Below are positions 25,701 to 38,200 of a stretch of 64,000 nt of DNA, piece by piece. Within the stretch, counting starts at the first letter, position 1. The number at the start of each line of letters is the position of its first letter. Below the pieces are notes generated by a model, which was not told where the DNA came from, ran no database searches, and saw nothing but the letters and a program-made list of their open reading frames with translations. The DNA is taken from NCBI RefSeq assembly GCF_963422355.1, contig NC_085095.1, positions 6,730,327 to 6,794,326 of the forward strand, written 5' to 3'. The position numbers were made by a program, and so were the translations under genes. Source of the stretch: Corticium candelabrum. Lineage: Eukaryota > Porifera > Homoscleromorpha > Homosclerophorida > Plakinidae.

Positions 25701-27337
25701 CATTATTATGGGTGTGTCCAGAAAGCATGCTTTAGTTATAGATATGCACTATATATCACAGCCGAAACATAATGTCATTTGGCTTAGTGTACGTTTCTGT
25801 GTAGACATGGCAATGGGTTGTTGTTCCTCTTGCCTTCTACCTTCTTGAAAGACTGGTCAGGTTCTGTCGTACATCACCAGAAGTTATTGTGATGAAGGTT
25901 GTGCATGGGTATATATGAAGAATATTTAAGCTGACATTGAGCCTATTTCGATATTGCACTGCAGGTTTTGAGCCACCCATCTCAAGTGTTAGAGATTCAA
26001 ATGAGGAAAAGGGGTTTTCAAGCTGTTGCTGGTCAGTATGTATTTATACAGGTTCCAGCTGTCAGCTTTTTTGAATGGCATCCATTCACTCTAACTTCTG
26101 TGAGTGCTAGATGTTTAAGCACAGATTAATGTTGACGAAATGCATTATTTTGCTTTTTCTAGTCTCCAGAAGAGGACTACTTCAGTGTTCATATTCGAGT
26201 AGTTGGTGATTGGACAGGTATGTGAATATTGTGGGTCACTGAAGCATTGTATGGTACATTGGTCTGCCTATTTTCTAGAGGAAGTCGCTACGCTGTGTGG
26301 TATGGGAAATGATGCAGAGTTTCAAGCACGACATCGAATGCCAAGGTTGCAACACTTCATAGACACGTCCTAAGAGACTCTTTTGTGATCGTATGTGGAT
26401 TGACAGCATTTTTATTGACGGACCATTTGGAACTTGCAGTGAGGACATATTCAGATATGAAGTTGGAGTAGCAATTGGAACAGGAATTGGGGTAACACCA
26501 TTTGCATCTATTCTAAAGTCATGTTGGTGAGCTCATATCTACACATATAACAAGAATCATGCTTTGGTTAATTATTTGTATCGACCTAACTATGCTTTAT
26601 AGGTATCAGTCTCTGGAACCTAAGAAACATGAAAGGATGATGCTGAAAAAGATTTACTTTTTCTGGATATGTCCTGAAACGGAGGCCTTTGAGTGGTTCC
26701 AGAGTCTGTTGTCAAGTCTTGAGGAGCAGGTGAAAGACTGACTGATGCTTAACAATTTCAGCAGTGAATTATGCTTGTTCATTGATCTGAATGGAATTTT
26801 TACAGATGCTAGCGTCGAGAGACAGTGATTTTATTGAGTACAATATTTATTTGACACGAGGGTGGGATCACAAAACTGTATGTCAGTGATGTGTTGGTGG
26901 AGGTCTCACTACCTCACTATATAGTTATGTCAATTGGCTGTATAGGCTCATTACATCTACATGAAAGAAGAAGAACACGGAGATGCCATCACCGGCCTTC
27001 AACAGAAAACCAAGTTTGGTCGTCCTAATTGGGACGAAGTTTTTTCAGAAATAGCACGCCAACAACATGGGTATCTGTTTACTCTTGTTGCATTATCTGT
27101 TGCTCTTGTTGCATTATCTGTTATTGTTTACCGGCAATGACCTACAGAGTGTATATGTTTGGATGCAGCTAGTCTGATGTAAAATGTTAATAAGCTTTCA
27201 GTGTGAAAGTACTTGTCATTGGATGTATATGTTTATGTTTTGATTGTCGCCATGCAGTCTGTCTATTGGTCTGTCTGTTCTGTTTTGTTTGCTGTCTATC
27301 TATCTGTCTGTCTGTAACCGTGTGTGTGTGTCTGTGT

Positions 27338-27405
<68 letters not shown>

Positions 27406-27682
27406 GAGAGAGAGAGAGAGAGGGAGGGAGGGAGGGAGGGAGGGAGGGAGGGAGGGAGGGAGGGAGAGAGGGAGGGAGGGAGGGAGAGAGAGGAACACAT
27501 CAGCAAATGGCACAAGTAGTAACTACAAGTCAATATGTATGCGCCATCTGTCATCGCGAGTGTCATTCTCATATTGGTCTCTATGCACATGGACAAGCAC
27601 ACAAGCGATGGTTGAATTCTAATCAGTAGAGAAGTCGTGAACTCGTACACGAGTAGCGGACAGTGAATGATAGTGAATGATA

Positions 27683-27746
<64 letters not shown>

Positions 27747-27953
27747 CTTTGTTGTTGGTTGATTTTCCATTATAGAATTAGTAGTATTCAACACTTGTTT
27801 ACATTCATTCGTTGATCAATGTGTTCCTTTTCTAGCAAAGACATTGGGGTATTCTATTGTGGCCCAAAAGCTCTGTCCAGAACCCTGCACAAGAAAAGCA
27901 ACGAATATTCAACTAGTGAAACTCGTTTCTTTTACAACAAGGAAAACTTTTGA
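22726..27953 (+). CDS. NOX2-like NADPH oxidase, copy A
   Basis: Twenty exons: 22726-22770, 22834-22929, 22999-23112, 23167-23220, 23895-23925, 23997-24124, 24190-24217, 24784-24830, 24891-24916, 24984-25064, 25130-25352, 25805-25897, 25965-26099, 26163-26217, 26279-26345, 26407-26526, 26603-26729, 26806-26877, 26946-27070, 27836-27953 (TGA); 1785 nt, 594 aa. It moves electrons from cytosolic NADPH through FAD and two hemes to oxygen across the membrane. Seen: start [30 protein letters not shown]; first heme His pair in [21 protein letters not shown]; second pair in [11 protein letters not shown]...HG; FAD motif HPFTLTS; NADPH motifs [10 protein letters not shown] and [18 protein letters not shown]; terminal NKENF. 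No EF hands, so it is NOX1-4 type rather than NOX5/DUOX. It lacks the intron at GTCSE/DIF present in copies B and C. The 61-bp intron at 26346-26406 is among its smallest. Confidence 0.96.
27309..27495. repeat. (GT)n then (GA)n/(GGGA)n compound microsatellite
   Basis: GT tract 27309-27400, then GAGA and repeated GGGA units to 27495, in the last intron of NOX copy A. The purine-rich mirror-like stretch could form triplex DNA. Confidence 0.9.
27506..27629 (+). pseudogene. Zinc-finger fragment, probably from a LINE ORF end
   Basis: A short frame reads [20 protein letters not shown] followed by QAHKR and a stop. The C-x2-C...S-x-IGL-x-x-H-x3-H pattern is typical of the finger at the end of some LINE-encoded ORFs. 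It sits in the last intron of NOX copy A and has no splice link to it. Family assignment is from memory of the IGL...H pattern only. Confidence 0.4.
27684..27741. repeat. (GT)n microsatellite
   Basis: About 29 GT units in the last intron of NOX copy A. Confidence 0.95.
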
Positions 27954-28304
27954 TTACATCATCGAGTGCTTTTGTAAACGTAGCTGTTAGTGGTGGTGTC
28001 CATGTCTGTCTTTCATTAATTAACTGCATATTTGTATTTTAGTATAATTAAGGTTCATTTGTTGCTGTAATAGCTACTTTGCTTTCAGCAGTTTGTTCAT
28101 TGGCGAGCAAATTATTGGCTTCATTTGGATTCTTAATTTATTAATTGTAGCATTTATTAATATTGACTACATACATGTAGTCTAGCTAGTCCTGATTTAT
28201 GTGATTAAATGAAATTTTTAGATAAAAAATTGGCTGCAGGCGCCTGTAATTGCTATGGCATACTGTGTGCCCACTGCCTCTTGAATATTGCCTTTTTTTT
28301 AGTA

Positions 28305-28308
<4 letters not shown>

Positions 28309-28397
<89 letters not shown>
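28309..28397. repeat. (CT)n microsatellite
   Basis: About 44 CT units between NOX copies A and B. A NOX-A AATAAA follows near 28440. Confidence 0.95.
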
Positions 28398-28400
<3 letters not shown>

Positions 28401-28781
28401 GTATCTCAATATGTGAGCACCGCGTAGTTTGCATATAAGCAATAAAAATTGTATAGCCAACAGTAAGAGTTGTACAAGAATGGTGAAGTATATGTAATCT
28501 CTACAATAATTTGTGTATGTGTAAGATCTGAATTGAATACTGGGCAGACAGTTGAGGATTCACCTTCTTCCAACATAACGTAGGTGGTCTTTTACACTTT
28601 ATTAGCGAGTCTTGCACCTCGTAGGGGTAAGTGACCGGCAGGATCCTCGAGCCTGTATACGTACACCGCATGCAGTGATTAGGCTGTTTAACTAGCTCAC
28701 GTGATTATGCGGGCTATTATTGACGAGGCTCCTCCTCAGAATGACAGTTGAGTAGCTCGTGAGTTGGAATTTGCGTCGATC

Positions 28782-30040
28782 ATGGTCAACTACAACTGGA
28801 TTATCAACGATGGACCTCGCTTCCTTTTCTTGGTATAATCTGATTTGAATTTGCAGCCTAACTTCTCTCATTGGTCACTGTGTCTAGTTTTTGTGGCTGG
28901 GAACTAACGTTGGTCTCTACATTGGCTTTCATTTGAAGTTTGCACAAGGCAGTGAATTCTACTACCTTCGTAAAGTGCTGCTGGTTTGTTGCATTTTCGC
29001 TGTCATCGAGGGTGGACGTGCATGTAGGTCTAATTCTGGTTGTATGGCTTCGATAGGATTCTCTTGCTGTAGCAAGAGGCAGTGCGGCGTGTCTAAATTT
29101 CAACTGTATGTTGGTGTTGTTTCCTGTGTGTCGAAACCTTATTTCAATGTTTCGCGGGAGCTGCCGGGTAAGCCAGAACTTTGAATTTCATACACTAATG
29201 ACATTGTAATTAGCATGCATACACCTGGTGTTAATGGTTTGCTAATTAGCTTTTCTGTCAAAGTTTTCTGCTCACTAGGTAGTGCATGAATGTAAATTAG
29301 TAATATTAAGAGGGAACTGCACTAATTTAGTGGGAAAACGATATATGATATCACATTATATCATATCATATTATAGCTACAAAAATTCAGTTATGTAGTT
29401 AAGAGTATGGTGTGTATATATCGAAAATGCTAAGTAAGGAGACTTGTGATCGAGACAGCTGGAGTTTATTGTTTTGTATATAGGAGGCTACCCTAGCTAT
29501 TTACATTTTGTTTTTATATATATATATACATATGTTATCTAACACCCATTTCCAAACTTCACTGGCTTCATGGTCAACATGGTGAAATGTATACAGGTGC
29601 ATGTTTGAGCAAGACAAATAGAGAGTATTATCTAAATGATGTTCAACTAAATAATTAAATGTTAGATAGTTTAGTACAGTAAGCAATGTTTCAGAGCTTG
29701 TGTAGGCTCGAGCTTGTGTAGCCAAGAGGCTGCTATGAGAGCAGGTGTTTACCTATATAAGTATCAGTTTGTAATAGTGCTGTTTGATAGTACAGTTTGC
29801 CTAGCAACAATTAATGCACAATACATTGCATGGCAAAATGTAGTAGCAATATTAAAATAAAAATCTTTTATGTTTCAAATGCCATATATATTATATTATA
29901 TTCTTCTTCTATAATATATATGTGTGTGTATATATATTTTTAAATTAAAAAAAATTTATATATAAAAGAATCCATGTCATAGCTAAACAAAGCTAACTTA
30001 TCTACTATCAATTTAGCATTGTACTGCCAAAGCTTACATG

Positions 30041-30114
<74 letters not shown>

Positions 30115-30319
30115 CATATATATATATACTTAAAATTATAGCGCGAAGGGCTTCTTTTCTGAACAATGCTGGTATCAGTAGATTGGTTTGTAATTTGCAT
30201 CAGCAACTGTCTGTAAAGCTATGGTTATACAATGCTAAGATGGTGTTATGTAGAATAGCTTTAGATGGTAGAGTTGATCCCAGTTGGGATCTGTAAGGAG
30301 TATAAATATATACATGTCT

Positions 30320-30381
<62 letters not shown>

Positions 30382-33300
30382 TAAACGTGTAGACATTGTG
30401 ATAAGAGATATGGTGTGACAAGAATATGGTTTAATTATTAGTGAACAACGCATGCATTTTTATGTATACGTGTTCTCAATCTATAGTGTACTCCTCGTTC
30501 AGTCAGACGGTTGCTGGACAAGAACATAACAATACACATTGTAAGATGGATTGTTCTTGCATGCTCTTTTATTGCAGACACTCAATAATATTTTTGTGTT
30601 TAGTATATTGCGTTAGTCATTGTCTTGTGGACAGGTAAAGTTATGTACAACTCGGTTTTAATACGATGATATCTAATAGTGTATATGTAATACATGTACG
30701 TTTTCAATATACCAGCTGTGCACACTGGATCCCACATGTTCAATTATCGGCGTTTTGTGACAAGCTGGAATCTCAAACGAGAGGGGGATGGAGCCACAAT
30801 TGTCAGTCTTCTCCCCGATGGCCTTAATCCAGTAACTGAACCAGGAAATGTGAGATGGCTAGCTTTCACATTTGTAACTCTAATTGATATTACTAGTTGT
30901 TGTCTTGTGTTTACGTAGAATGAATCTGAAGTCTTGTTTACAACAAGTATGCTATTACATCAGTTATGTTTGCGTGAATAGTTTAATTGCTTAGCTAGTT
31001 GCAAGTTGTTTGTTTGTGATGTTTAATTGTAGAAATATTAATTAATATTTTATGAGGCATTTTTCTTATAGTTGCTGGAATTACTGGCTTTGTTATTATC
31101 ATCTGCTTGTTTCTCATGGTAAGATCAATTATTGACTTATATATTTGACGTTTGAGTTGGGACAACTAGACAAATGACAAGTCTAATAATCTGTTTTCAG
31201 AAACTTGTACCAGAAATTGGTGAATTTCTGGAGTTGGATGAACGGGCAATGGGGCTGGGATGTATATAGTATATAACAAATGTTAGCTGGGTCCTTTGAC
31301 AGATATACATTTTTTATTACTCGATGTGTGAAATGCTACGGTATTTAACACTGACTAGTCACGTGATGTATGACCAACCGACCTGCTAGGCAACACTGAC
31401 TGGTCACGTGATGTATGACCGACCGACCTGCTAGGCAACGGTGTAACACGTGACCAAATAAATAATGAAACTTATTTATATTAATTACCCATGTTATATG
31501 ATTCTGCTATTATTATATACAGATTTTTGCCATTCTAGCTATTATAACAGCTGTGACAAATTGTTTAAAAATCAAGTGTTCTCAGCTAACATTTGTAGAC
31601 AGTTGACTTAACGATGAATGCAGGCAGTTAAGTTACTTTGGCTGGTAACAGAATCACAAGCTTTGTTATTCTAGGTTACATCGTCTATTGAAATTATGAG
31701 GTATGGAACACAGTGGTTATAAGATAATTTGTAAGGTGTTTTAGGCAACTGGCCTGTGTGCTTCAGACGGTCATTTTTTGAAGTATTTTGGTACACTCAC
31801 CATCTTTTTGTCGTCTTCTTTGTTGCTCTTATTATCCATGGTATCCAGTGCGTACAATACTGTTACGAGTTTTGTTGATTTGTATGTAACTGATTTGTCT
31901 GTATTTAGAGGTTTAGTGCAGGGGCAAACTAATTCAGAAAGCTTGCAATCAAGTACCATAGCCAGTAGTGATGAATACTTGAAACAAGACCCTGTCGTTT
32001 GCTATGCATACAATGCAAGAACCTTTGATGATGTTGACCAAAATAGTTCAGAAGCAATGAGAGCTGTGTATGGTGCAAGCCTGGATGATTACTGTAACAA
32101 ACGATGGGGAAAGGTTGCTCCAGGAGGTGCTCAAGTAAGCTAAATTTAATAAGAGATCCATTATAGTCCATGGGCAGATGCACACACAGCCAAGCAAACA
32201 AACTATGAGTATAGCACTAAACAGATTAGTAGGTATGCCTACCTTGCTTTGTGACAGTATTGAACAGTAGAGAGATGTGAAGATGTGGGTTTAACTTAAA
32301 TAAAGGCAAAACTACTGTCTATTTGTATGTCTAATTTTAGACTTGGAAATGGGTTGTTGTTCCACTTGTGCTCTACCTCATAGAAAGGCTAGTACGATTT
32401 TTTCGAGCAAGGCAGGAAGTTGTTGTGACAAAGGTATATATATATATATACACACTATAACCAAGATATGTTTATGCGTCGATCATTGTGTCTGTTGTAT
32501 GTGTCTTTAGGTGGTCAGCCATCCGTCTAAAGTGCTTGAAATTCAGTTGAAGAGGAAAGGGTTTCATTCAGAAGCGGGGCAGTATGTGTTTATTCAAGTT
32601 CCCGAGATTCGGCTTTTTGAGTGGCATCCTTTCACTCTCACATCTGTGAGCTGTTGCCTTGTGTATAGTTTGTGCAGTTTACTGGCATTGTTTGCTTAGT
32701 CTCCAGAGGAAGACTACTTCAGTGTTCACATTCGATCTCTTGGAGATTGGACAGGTAGGCGGTGTTTAATAATATAATTTAATTTGTTACTTTATTCTTA
32801 ATACGGTATTCTGTGTAAAGTGTAATACTTGGGATTGTGTTTATTATACTTGACATTTGATTGAATTATGTAGCTAGGGAATGATTAGTCTTCTGTAGCT
32901 CTATGGTGGTTTCTTGTTTGTGAAACGTACAGATCTGGTGATCAGCATTTTATCAATTTTTGCTCCTTTGCTACTGCACTTTGTCATGATAACAAACTTG
33001 TCTCATGAGGATATGAAATCAATTAGCAGTACGTCAGTACGTACTGGCCTGCGCTCTCAAAGACAAGTTCCAATTCACAAAGACAAGTGCAGATACAACA
33101 GACTTGATCATGAACTCAAGCAATTACCCCCATTTCTTCTCATGGCTATGATGACTAACAATCAGCTAGGCAATTGCTAAGTGCACTTCTATACTTGCAT
33201 TAAATTAAATGCACATCTCTCTTCTTGATAGTAACTGTGAGTTACTACAAAGTATGCTATAGATCGAGTGATATGCACATACAGGTATTGCCCGCAGTCT

Positions 33301-34762
33301 AGTTGAACTTAATTGACACTTGCGTTAACCTGCAATGTGGCCAAGAATAGTCATTCTTCTTTAATTAACATGACGTACTATGAATAAATGATATATTTGT
33401 ATCTGTATCTTACACATAGTATAGATACTTGTTCAGTTGATTTATATTTTTTAGTAGATTTAGTGTGGTTTTGTTTTAATACTTGCAGAGAAAGTTGCCA
33501 AGCGTTGTGGAGTGGGAGTAGATGCTGGTTTTCAACATGCTTTTCAGATGCCAAAGTATAGTTGTTCTTGTTGAACAAGCAACCATGCAACTTTAGCATT
33601 GGTTTGTTTTAGGATATTGATTGATGGACCATTTGGGACATGTAGTGAGGTATGCTGTTGCATGGGTAGCAGTTTACGTAGGGTAACTAATTGGCTGACA
33701 AGAAGGAAGGCATACTGACATGGCAGACGAACAGCCAGCCAGCCAAAGAAACAGGCAAACAGGCAGGCATTCAGGAATTTAAACAGGCAGACTACTAGTA
33801 ATGTAAGTCTTGTAAATGCATGAGCACATACAGAAAGACAAACTAAGAAGAGACTACAGTGTGTGGTTAAGTGGACAGATGCACATGAGAACTGATTAAT
33901 AAATAGAAATTGATATATGGCTGGAGTTAGTAGTATACAATAATTGCTGGTGGGGCTTAATTCCTATCTGCAATTTGTTTATTGCAGGACATCTTCAAGC
34001 ACGAGGTGGGAGTTGCTGTTGGTGCTGGTATTGGAGTCACTCCGTTTGCTTCTATTCTCAAGTCGTGCTGGTAGACTCATTTAATTACAGCTCATTTCTT
34101 GTCATTTTGTGTATTAAGGTTTGATTAATTAATTAAGGTACCAGTCACTTGATCCAAACACAAACATGAAGCTGAAAAAAGTTTATTTCTTTTGGATTTG
34201 TTCTGAGCCAGGAGCATTTGAATGGTTCCAAAGTTTGCTAGCCAGCATTGAAGATCAGGTCAGCAATGGTGACTGCGTGGCTTTCTTGAATTTATGACAA
34301 CATATGATATACCTCTGTAGATGATGGAAAGTGGAAATGCAGAGTTTATTGAGTTTCACATTCATCTCACAAGAGGATGGGACTTTAAGACGGTAAATAC
34401 GAATTGATGGCAGTCAATGGTTACTGCATGCTCTTATACTTTGCTCTCAGGCACAGCAAATTTACATGCAAGAAGAGAATGAATCTGATGTGCTCACTGG
34501 ATTGCAACAGAAAACCATCTATGGTCGCCCAAACTGGGATGAAATTTTTCCTGAACTGGCACGTAAACACCCAAAGTATAATTGCTTTATAAGCAGTTGG
34601 TACTTTATCAATCATGTAGAGAAAATTGTTAATTAATGTTTTAGGGTAGACATTGGAGTTTTTTTCTGTGGTCCGAAGGTTCTTTCTCAGACACTTCATA
34701 AGAAATGCAACGAACATTCCACCAGCTCCACACGGTTTTTGTACAACAAGGAGAACTTTTGA
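28782..34762 (+). CDS. NOX2-like NADPH oxidase, copy B
   Basis: Twenty-one exons: 28782-28832, 28888-28983, 29057-29167, 30487-30540, 30604-30634, 30716-30849, 30919-30946, 31072-31118, 31675-31700, 31767-31847, 31909-32134, 32341-32433, 32511-32645, 32700-32754, 33489-33555, 33613-33649, 33988-34070, 34138-34258, 34321-34392, 34451-34575, 34645-34762 (TGA); 1791 nt, 596 aa. Same architecture as copy A: six membrane helices, two heme pairs ([21 protein letters not shown] and WYTHHLF...HG), FAD motif HPFTLTS, NADPH motifs [10 protein letters not shown] and [15 protein letters not shown], terminal NKENF. Its extracellular loop differs ([19 protein letters not shown]). It keeps every intron found in two or more copies, so its structure may be closest to the ancestor. 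Introns contain AT repeats and a 46-bp tandem duplication. Confidence 0.96.
30041..30118. repeat. Perfect palindrome around (AT)n
   Basis: TGACAAC, then about 30 AT units, then GTTGTCA. The arms are complementary and the whole stretch is self-complementary, in NOX-B intron 3 (29168-30486). The rest of that intron is AT-rich with no exon. Confidence 0.85.
30321..30380. repeat. (AT)n then (ATGT)n microsatellite
   Basis: AT run followed by repeated ATGT units in NOX-B intron 3. Confidence 0.9.
31347..31440. repeat. Two-copy tandem repeat, about 46 bp unit
   Basis: The unit runs from AACACTGACTGGTCACGTGA to CCGACCTGCTAGGC and occurs twice with few differences. Each contains a CACGTG E-box. It lies in the NOX-B intron 31119-31674. 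Confidence 0.85.
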
Positions 34763-35207
34763 TTCTAATGTTGCTACAACACTGCATGACAAGCATTTTG
34801 ACTAAGCAGTTTGTATGTTCTCTTTTGATTACTTTAGTTCTCTTACGCGCTTTTTATTTGTGTTATTTGTGAATGTCAGCTATTCTGTACTTTGTAATTT
34901 TTTAGTAATTTTTATTGGTAAAGTGCAAGCACATGGCAATATTAAGATTGAATGTGTACTGTAACACTAAATATAGCCAACTTATAGTAAACTTCTAGCA
35001 TCTGGTTATAATAAATAAATGGCGTTTTGAGTGCAAGTTTTATTAATGCCAACGATTTCAGCTTCTTGACAAGCGCATCTTGAGAGAGTTGTGATCAGAG
35101 AACTAGTGACAAATATGCATGGCATGTGTTCCGGGACCTTCTCAGGATGCCACACCTTAGTTAACTTGCTCGGCTATCAACGACGAAAGGCACATTTCTA
35201 CGGTACG

Positions 35208-38200
35208 ATGAGCAATTGGGTGGTCAACGAAGGTCCCAAGTGGCTAATAATGGTGCTGAATACAACCTATACAGTGTGAGGTTATCATTTCATCACTATG
35301 TTGCACAGTTTCTTTGGATTGGTACAAATGTCGGTCTCTACTTCGGATTTCACTTTAAGTTCGAACTGGGAATCAACTATTACATTTTGCGGAAAGTTTT
35401 GTTTGTAAGTACACTTTCATCTTGTCTCAGATAGGAGCCTTCAAGCAATACATGATTGCGCTTGTTTCTTCCTATTTCATTTCTAGTCTGCTCTTGCCGT
35501 TGCCAGAGGAAGTGCTGCTTGTCTTAACTTTAATTGTATGCTCATATTGTTTCCAGTGTGTCGAAATCTCATTTCGTTGTTTCGCGGCACGTGTCGGGTG
35601 AGGCAACAAGACCAGTTGGCAGTTTTTGTTTGCCGGAAGTAACCCGGATGTGTTGTAGTGCACGCCTCGGTCCGTCCGTCGTGTGTTGGATAAGAACTTG
35701 ACGTTTCATAAATGGATTGCTTGGGCGATTGCTTTTCATACTGCTCTACACACTGGCTCGCATATGTTTAATTACAAGTATTTCATTTCTGCTTATGATC
35801 TGAGAGGATCTGATGGTCAGCCGGTATTGGGACTGGTTAGTCCTGATTTCAATCCGGTCAAAACCGATCTCCAGGTTTGGTGTCTTCTGTCATTTCTGTG
35901 TTTGTTTTTTGAAGTGCTGCTATCCAGTTTTGTTCTTGCGCAGTTACCTATTTTCTAAATGAGCATTTTACTTAGAAAGGGGATGGGTGGACTATCATAT
36001 TTCTTGGATTAAACGCCGCCCTCGCTTAATTAAACGCCGCCTTCATGTAACAGCTGAGAGTACAGATAAAATATAAATGCCGCGCTCGAATAAACGCCGC
36101 GTTTCAATGAATTCCAATAGATCTAGCTCAATGTTGAAGGAAAAATGGTATGACTTCTTTGGAGGCATACGTGAGGCAAACGAGAACCCGGATACTATTT
36201 GGCTGCATGGTGCCTCAAAGGTGGTAAGTGTTGTTCTCTTGAAAAGGTGTCAAACCTACAGTGTGTACACACACACTCCTAAAGCATGGACAGAGAGCAA
36301 TTGGTAAATTGAAATTGCCTTGCACTCTACACATTCAATAAATTCAGTTTGCAACACAAATTGTGAATAATATATCACTTTTTATGTCTACTTTTATGTA
36401 GTAAGTCTACAACCAAACATGTGTTAGTATTTTTATTACAGAGTCTGAACTTAATTATGTTGTTTTTTTAGGATCCTGTGACAGTGATGTGGACCACAAG
36501 TAATGTGCACACTTGTCTCCTTTTCATGCTGTTTGCTGACACATGTTATTGCTTGTGACTGCTGTAGTTGCTGGAATCACTGGCCATATTATTATCATAT
36601 GCTTGTTTCTCATGATCACATCTTCTATAGACATTATGCGGTTAGTTTGTATGTCTATATGGAGATAGACGTCTACATGTGTGTATATGTCTACAGGAGG
36701 TCTTACTATGAAGTGTTCTGGTACACACATCATCTCTTTGTTATTTTCTTTGTGTGCTTTGTGATTCATGGCATTCAGTAGGAACTGTACATCTAATAGC
36801 ATGATTTAATGGTTGGCACATGTTGTGTCTGTTGCAGAGGATTAGTAAAGGGACACACAAATACCGAAACTATTTTTACTTCTCGTATCAAGTTTGATCT
36901 TGCAAATAGAATACAGACTGTAGGCAAACAAGACCCAGTACTTTGCTATGCTGCTGCAACCGGATATCTAAATGATGTCCTTGGCCTCTACAACACTTCT
37001 CAGGCATTGACAGCAGCATTAAACACGACATTTATAGGGCTATTGGAATATTGTGATGAATCACACTCAGATGTAAAATCGGGCGGTGCTCAGGTAAATG
37101 GAATGTACAAACATAGATGATTTTAGGTTTATGTTTGATTGCTGTTTGCTATGTTAGTCATGGAAGTGGGTGGTTGTTCCGTTGTTCTTCTATCTTGTTG
37201 AGAGAGTACTGCGTGTGTTTCGCAGCTCACGAACTGTTGCCATCACCAAGGTAGCTTATAGTTTTAGCTACACGATACACATTTTGTGATTGTGGAAAAC
37301 TTCTTGTGTGTTAACTATCCACTGTATGTGTGTTTTACATTTCTTGAGAACAAGTGAATAATTTATGAGTAGTCAGCAGTTGTGGACTTGGATAAAACGT
37401 AAATGTTACCAAATTATATGCACAGAGGTACTTGTTGGGAATCTGATAGTTTGCTGCTGACAATTTACTGAGGACAATTCAATAGCTATATAGTTATTGC
37501 TGTGCAGTGTAAGGTACTTATGTGTTCTAGGGACTGTTGTTTTTGTTTTAGTATAATTTTTGTTCTCTATCATGGAGTTCATTGTAGAGGGTGTGGTGCT
37601 ACTCTAAATCAAGTAAATTTCAAATGTGAAAAATTTTTGAAAATTGAGAAATGGAAGGAATTTATATTTTTAAACATGCTAGAAAGCAGTACTTACATAG
37701 TCACAGTAATGATGATTGAAATGCAAGGCACAATTCCTACACATGCGTCACTCATATATATTGTGAATGAACTCATATACTCATATAGTATATGTATATA
37801 GTTATGTGTAACTAATTAGCTGATTTCCAGAAAAGTAGGAAGCATTTAAATTTAGGAAACTGGTTATTCCGTATGATCTTAAGGACGTCGAATTTTACTT
37901 GATTTACATTACAGTATATGAATAATATTGGATCAGTTTTTTAGTTCTATATTGATTAAATAGAACGGTACACAGAGGCTATGCTTTTGTGTTTGCTTTT
38001 GGATTGGTATCTCCGTGGTTTGGATTAAAGTGTTAATTAAGTTGTTTGGTTGCTATGCAGGTGATAGCTCACCCATCTAAAGTGCTTGAAATACAGATGA
38101 AAAAGAAGGGATTTCATGCTGATACAGCACAGGTAACAGAACTTCCTCTGCTGTGCTTGTGTTTATTAAAATGAGCGGTCAAACTAACCTTGTGTCTATC

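Noticed and set aside
28186-28438. Frames made of Ser-Leu or Arg-Glu repeats
   Set aside because: Translation of a (CT)n tract.
36120-36230. Candidate extra NOX-C exon ([16 protein letters not shown])
   Set aside because: Copies A and B go straight from the preceding exon to the DESLALFST-type exon. The block sits among repeated AAACGCCGCC motifs, so it looks transposon-derived.
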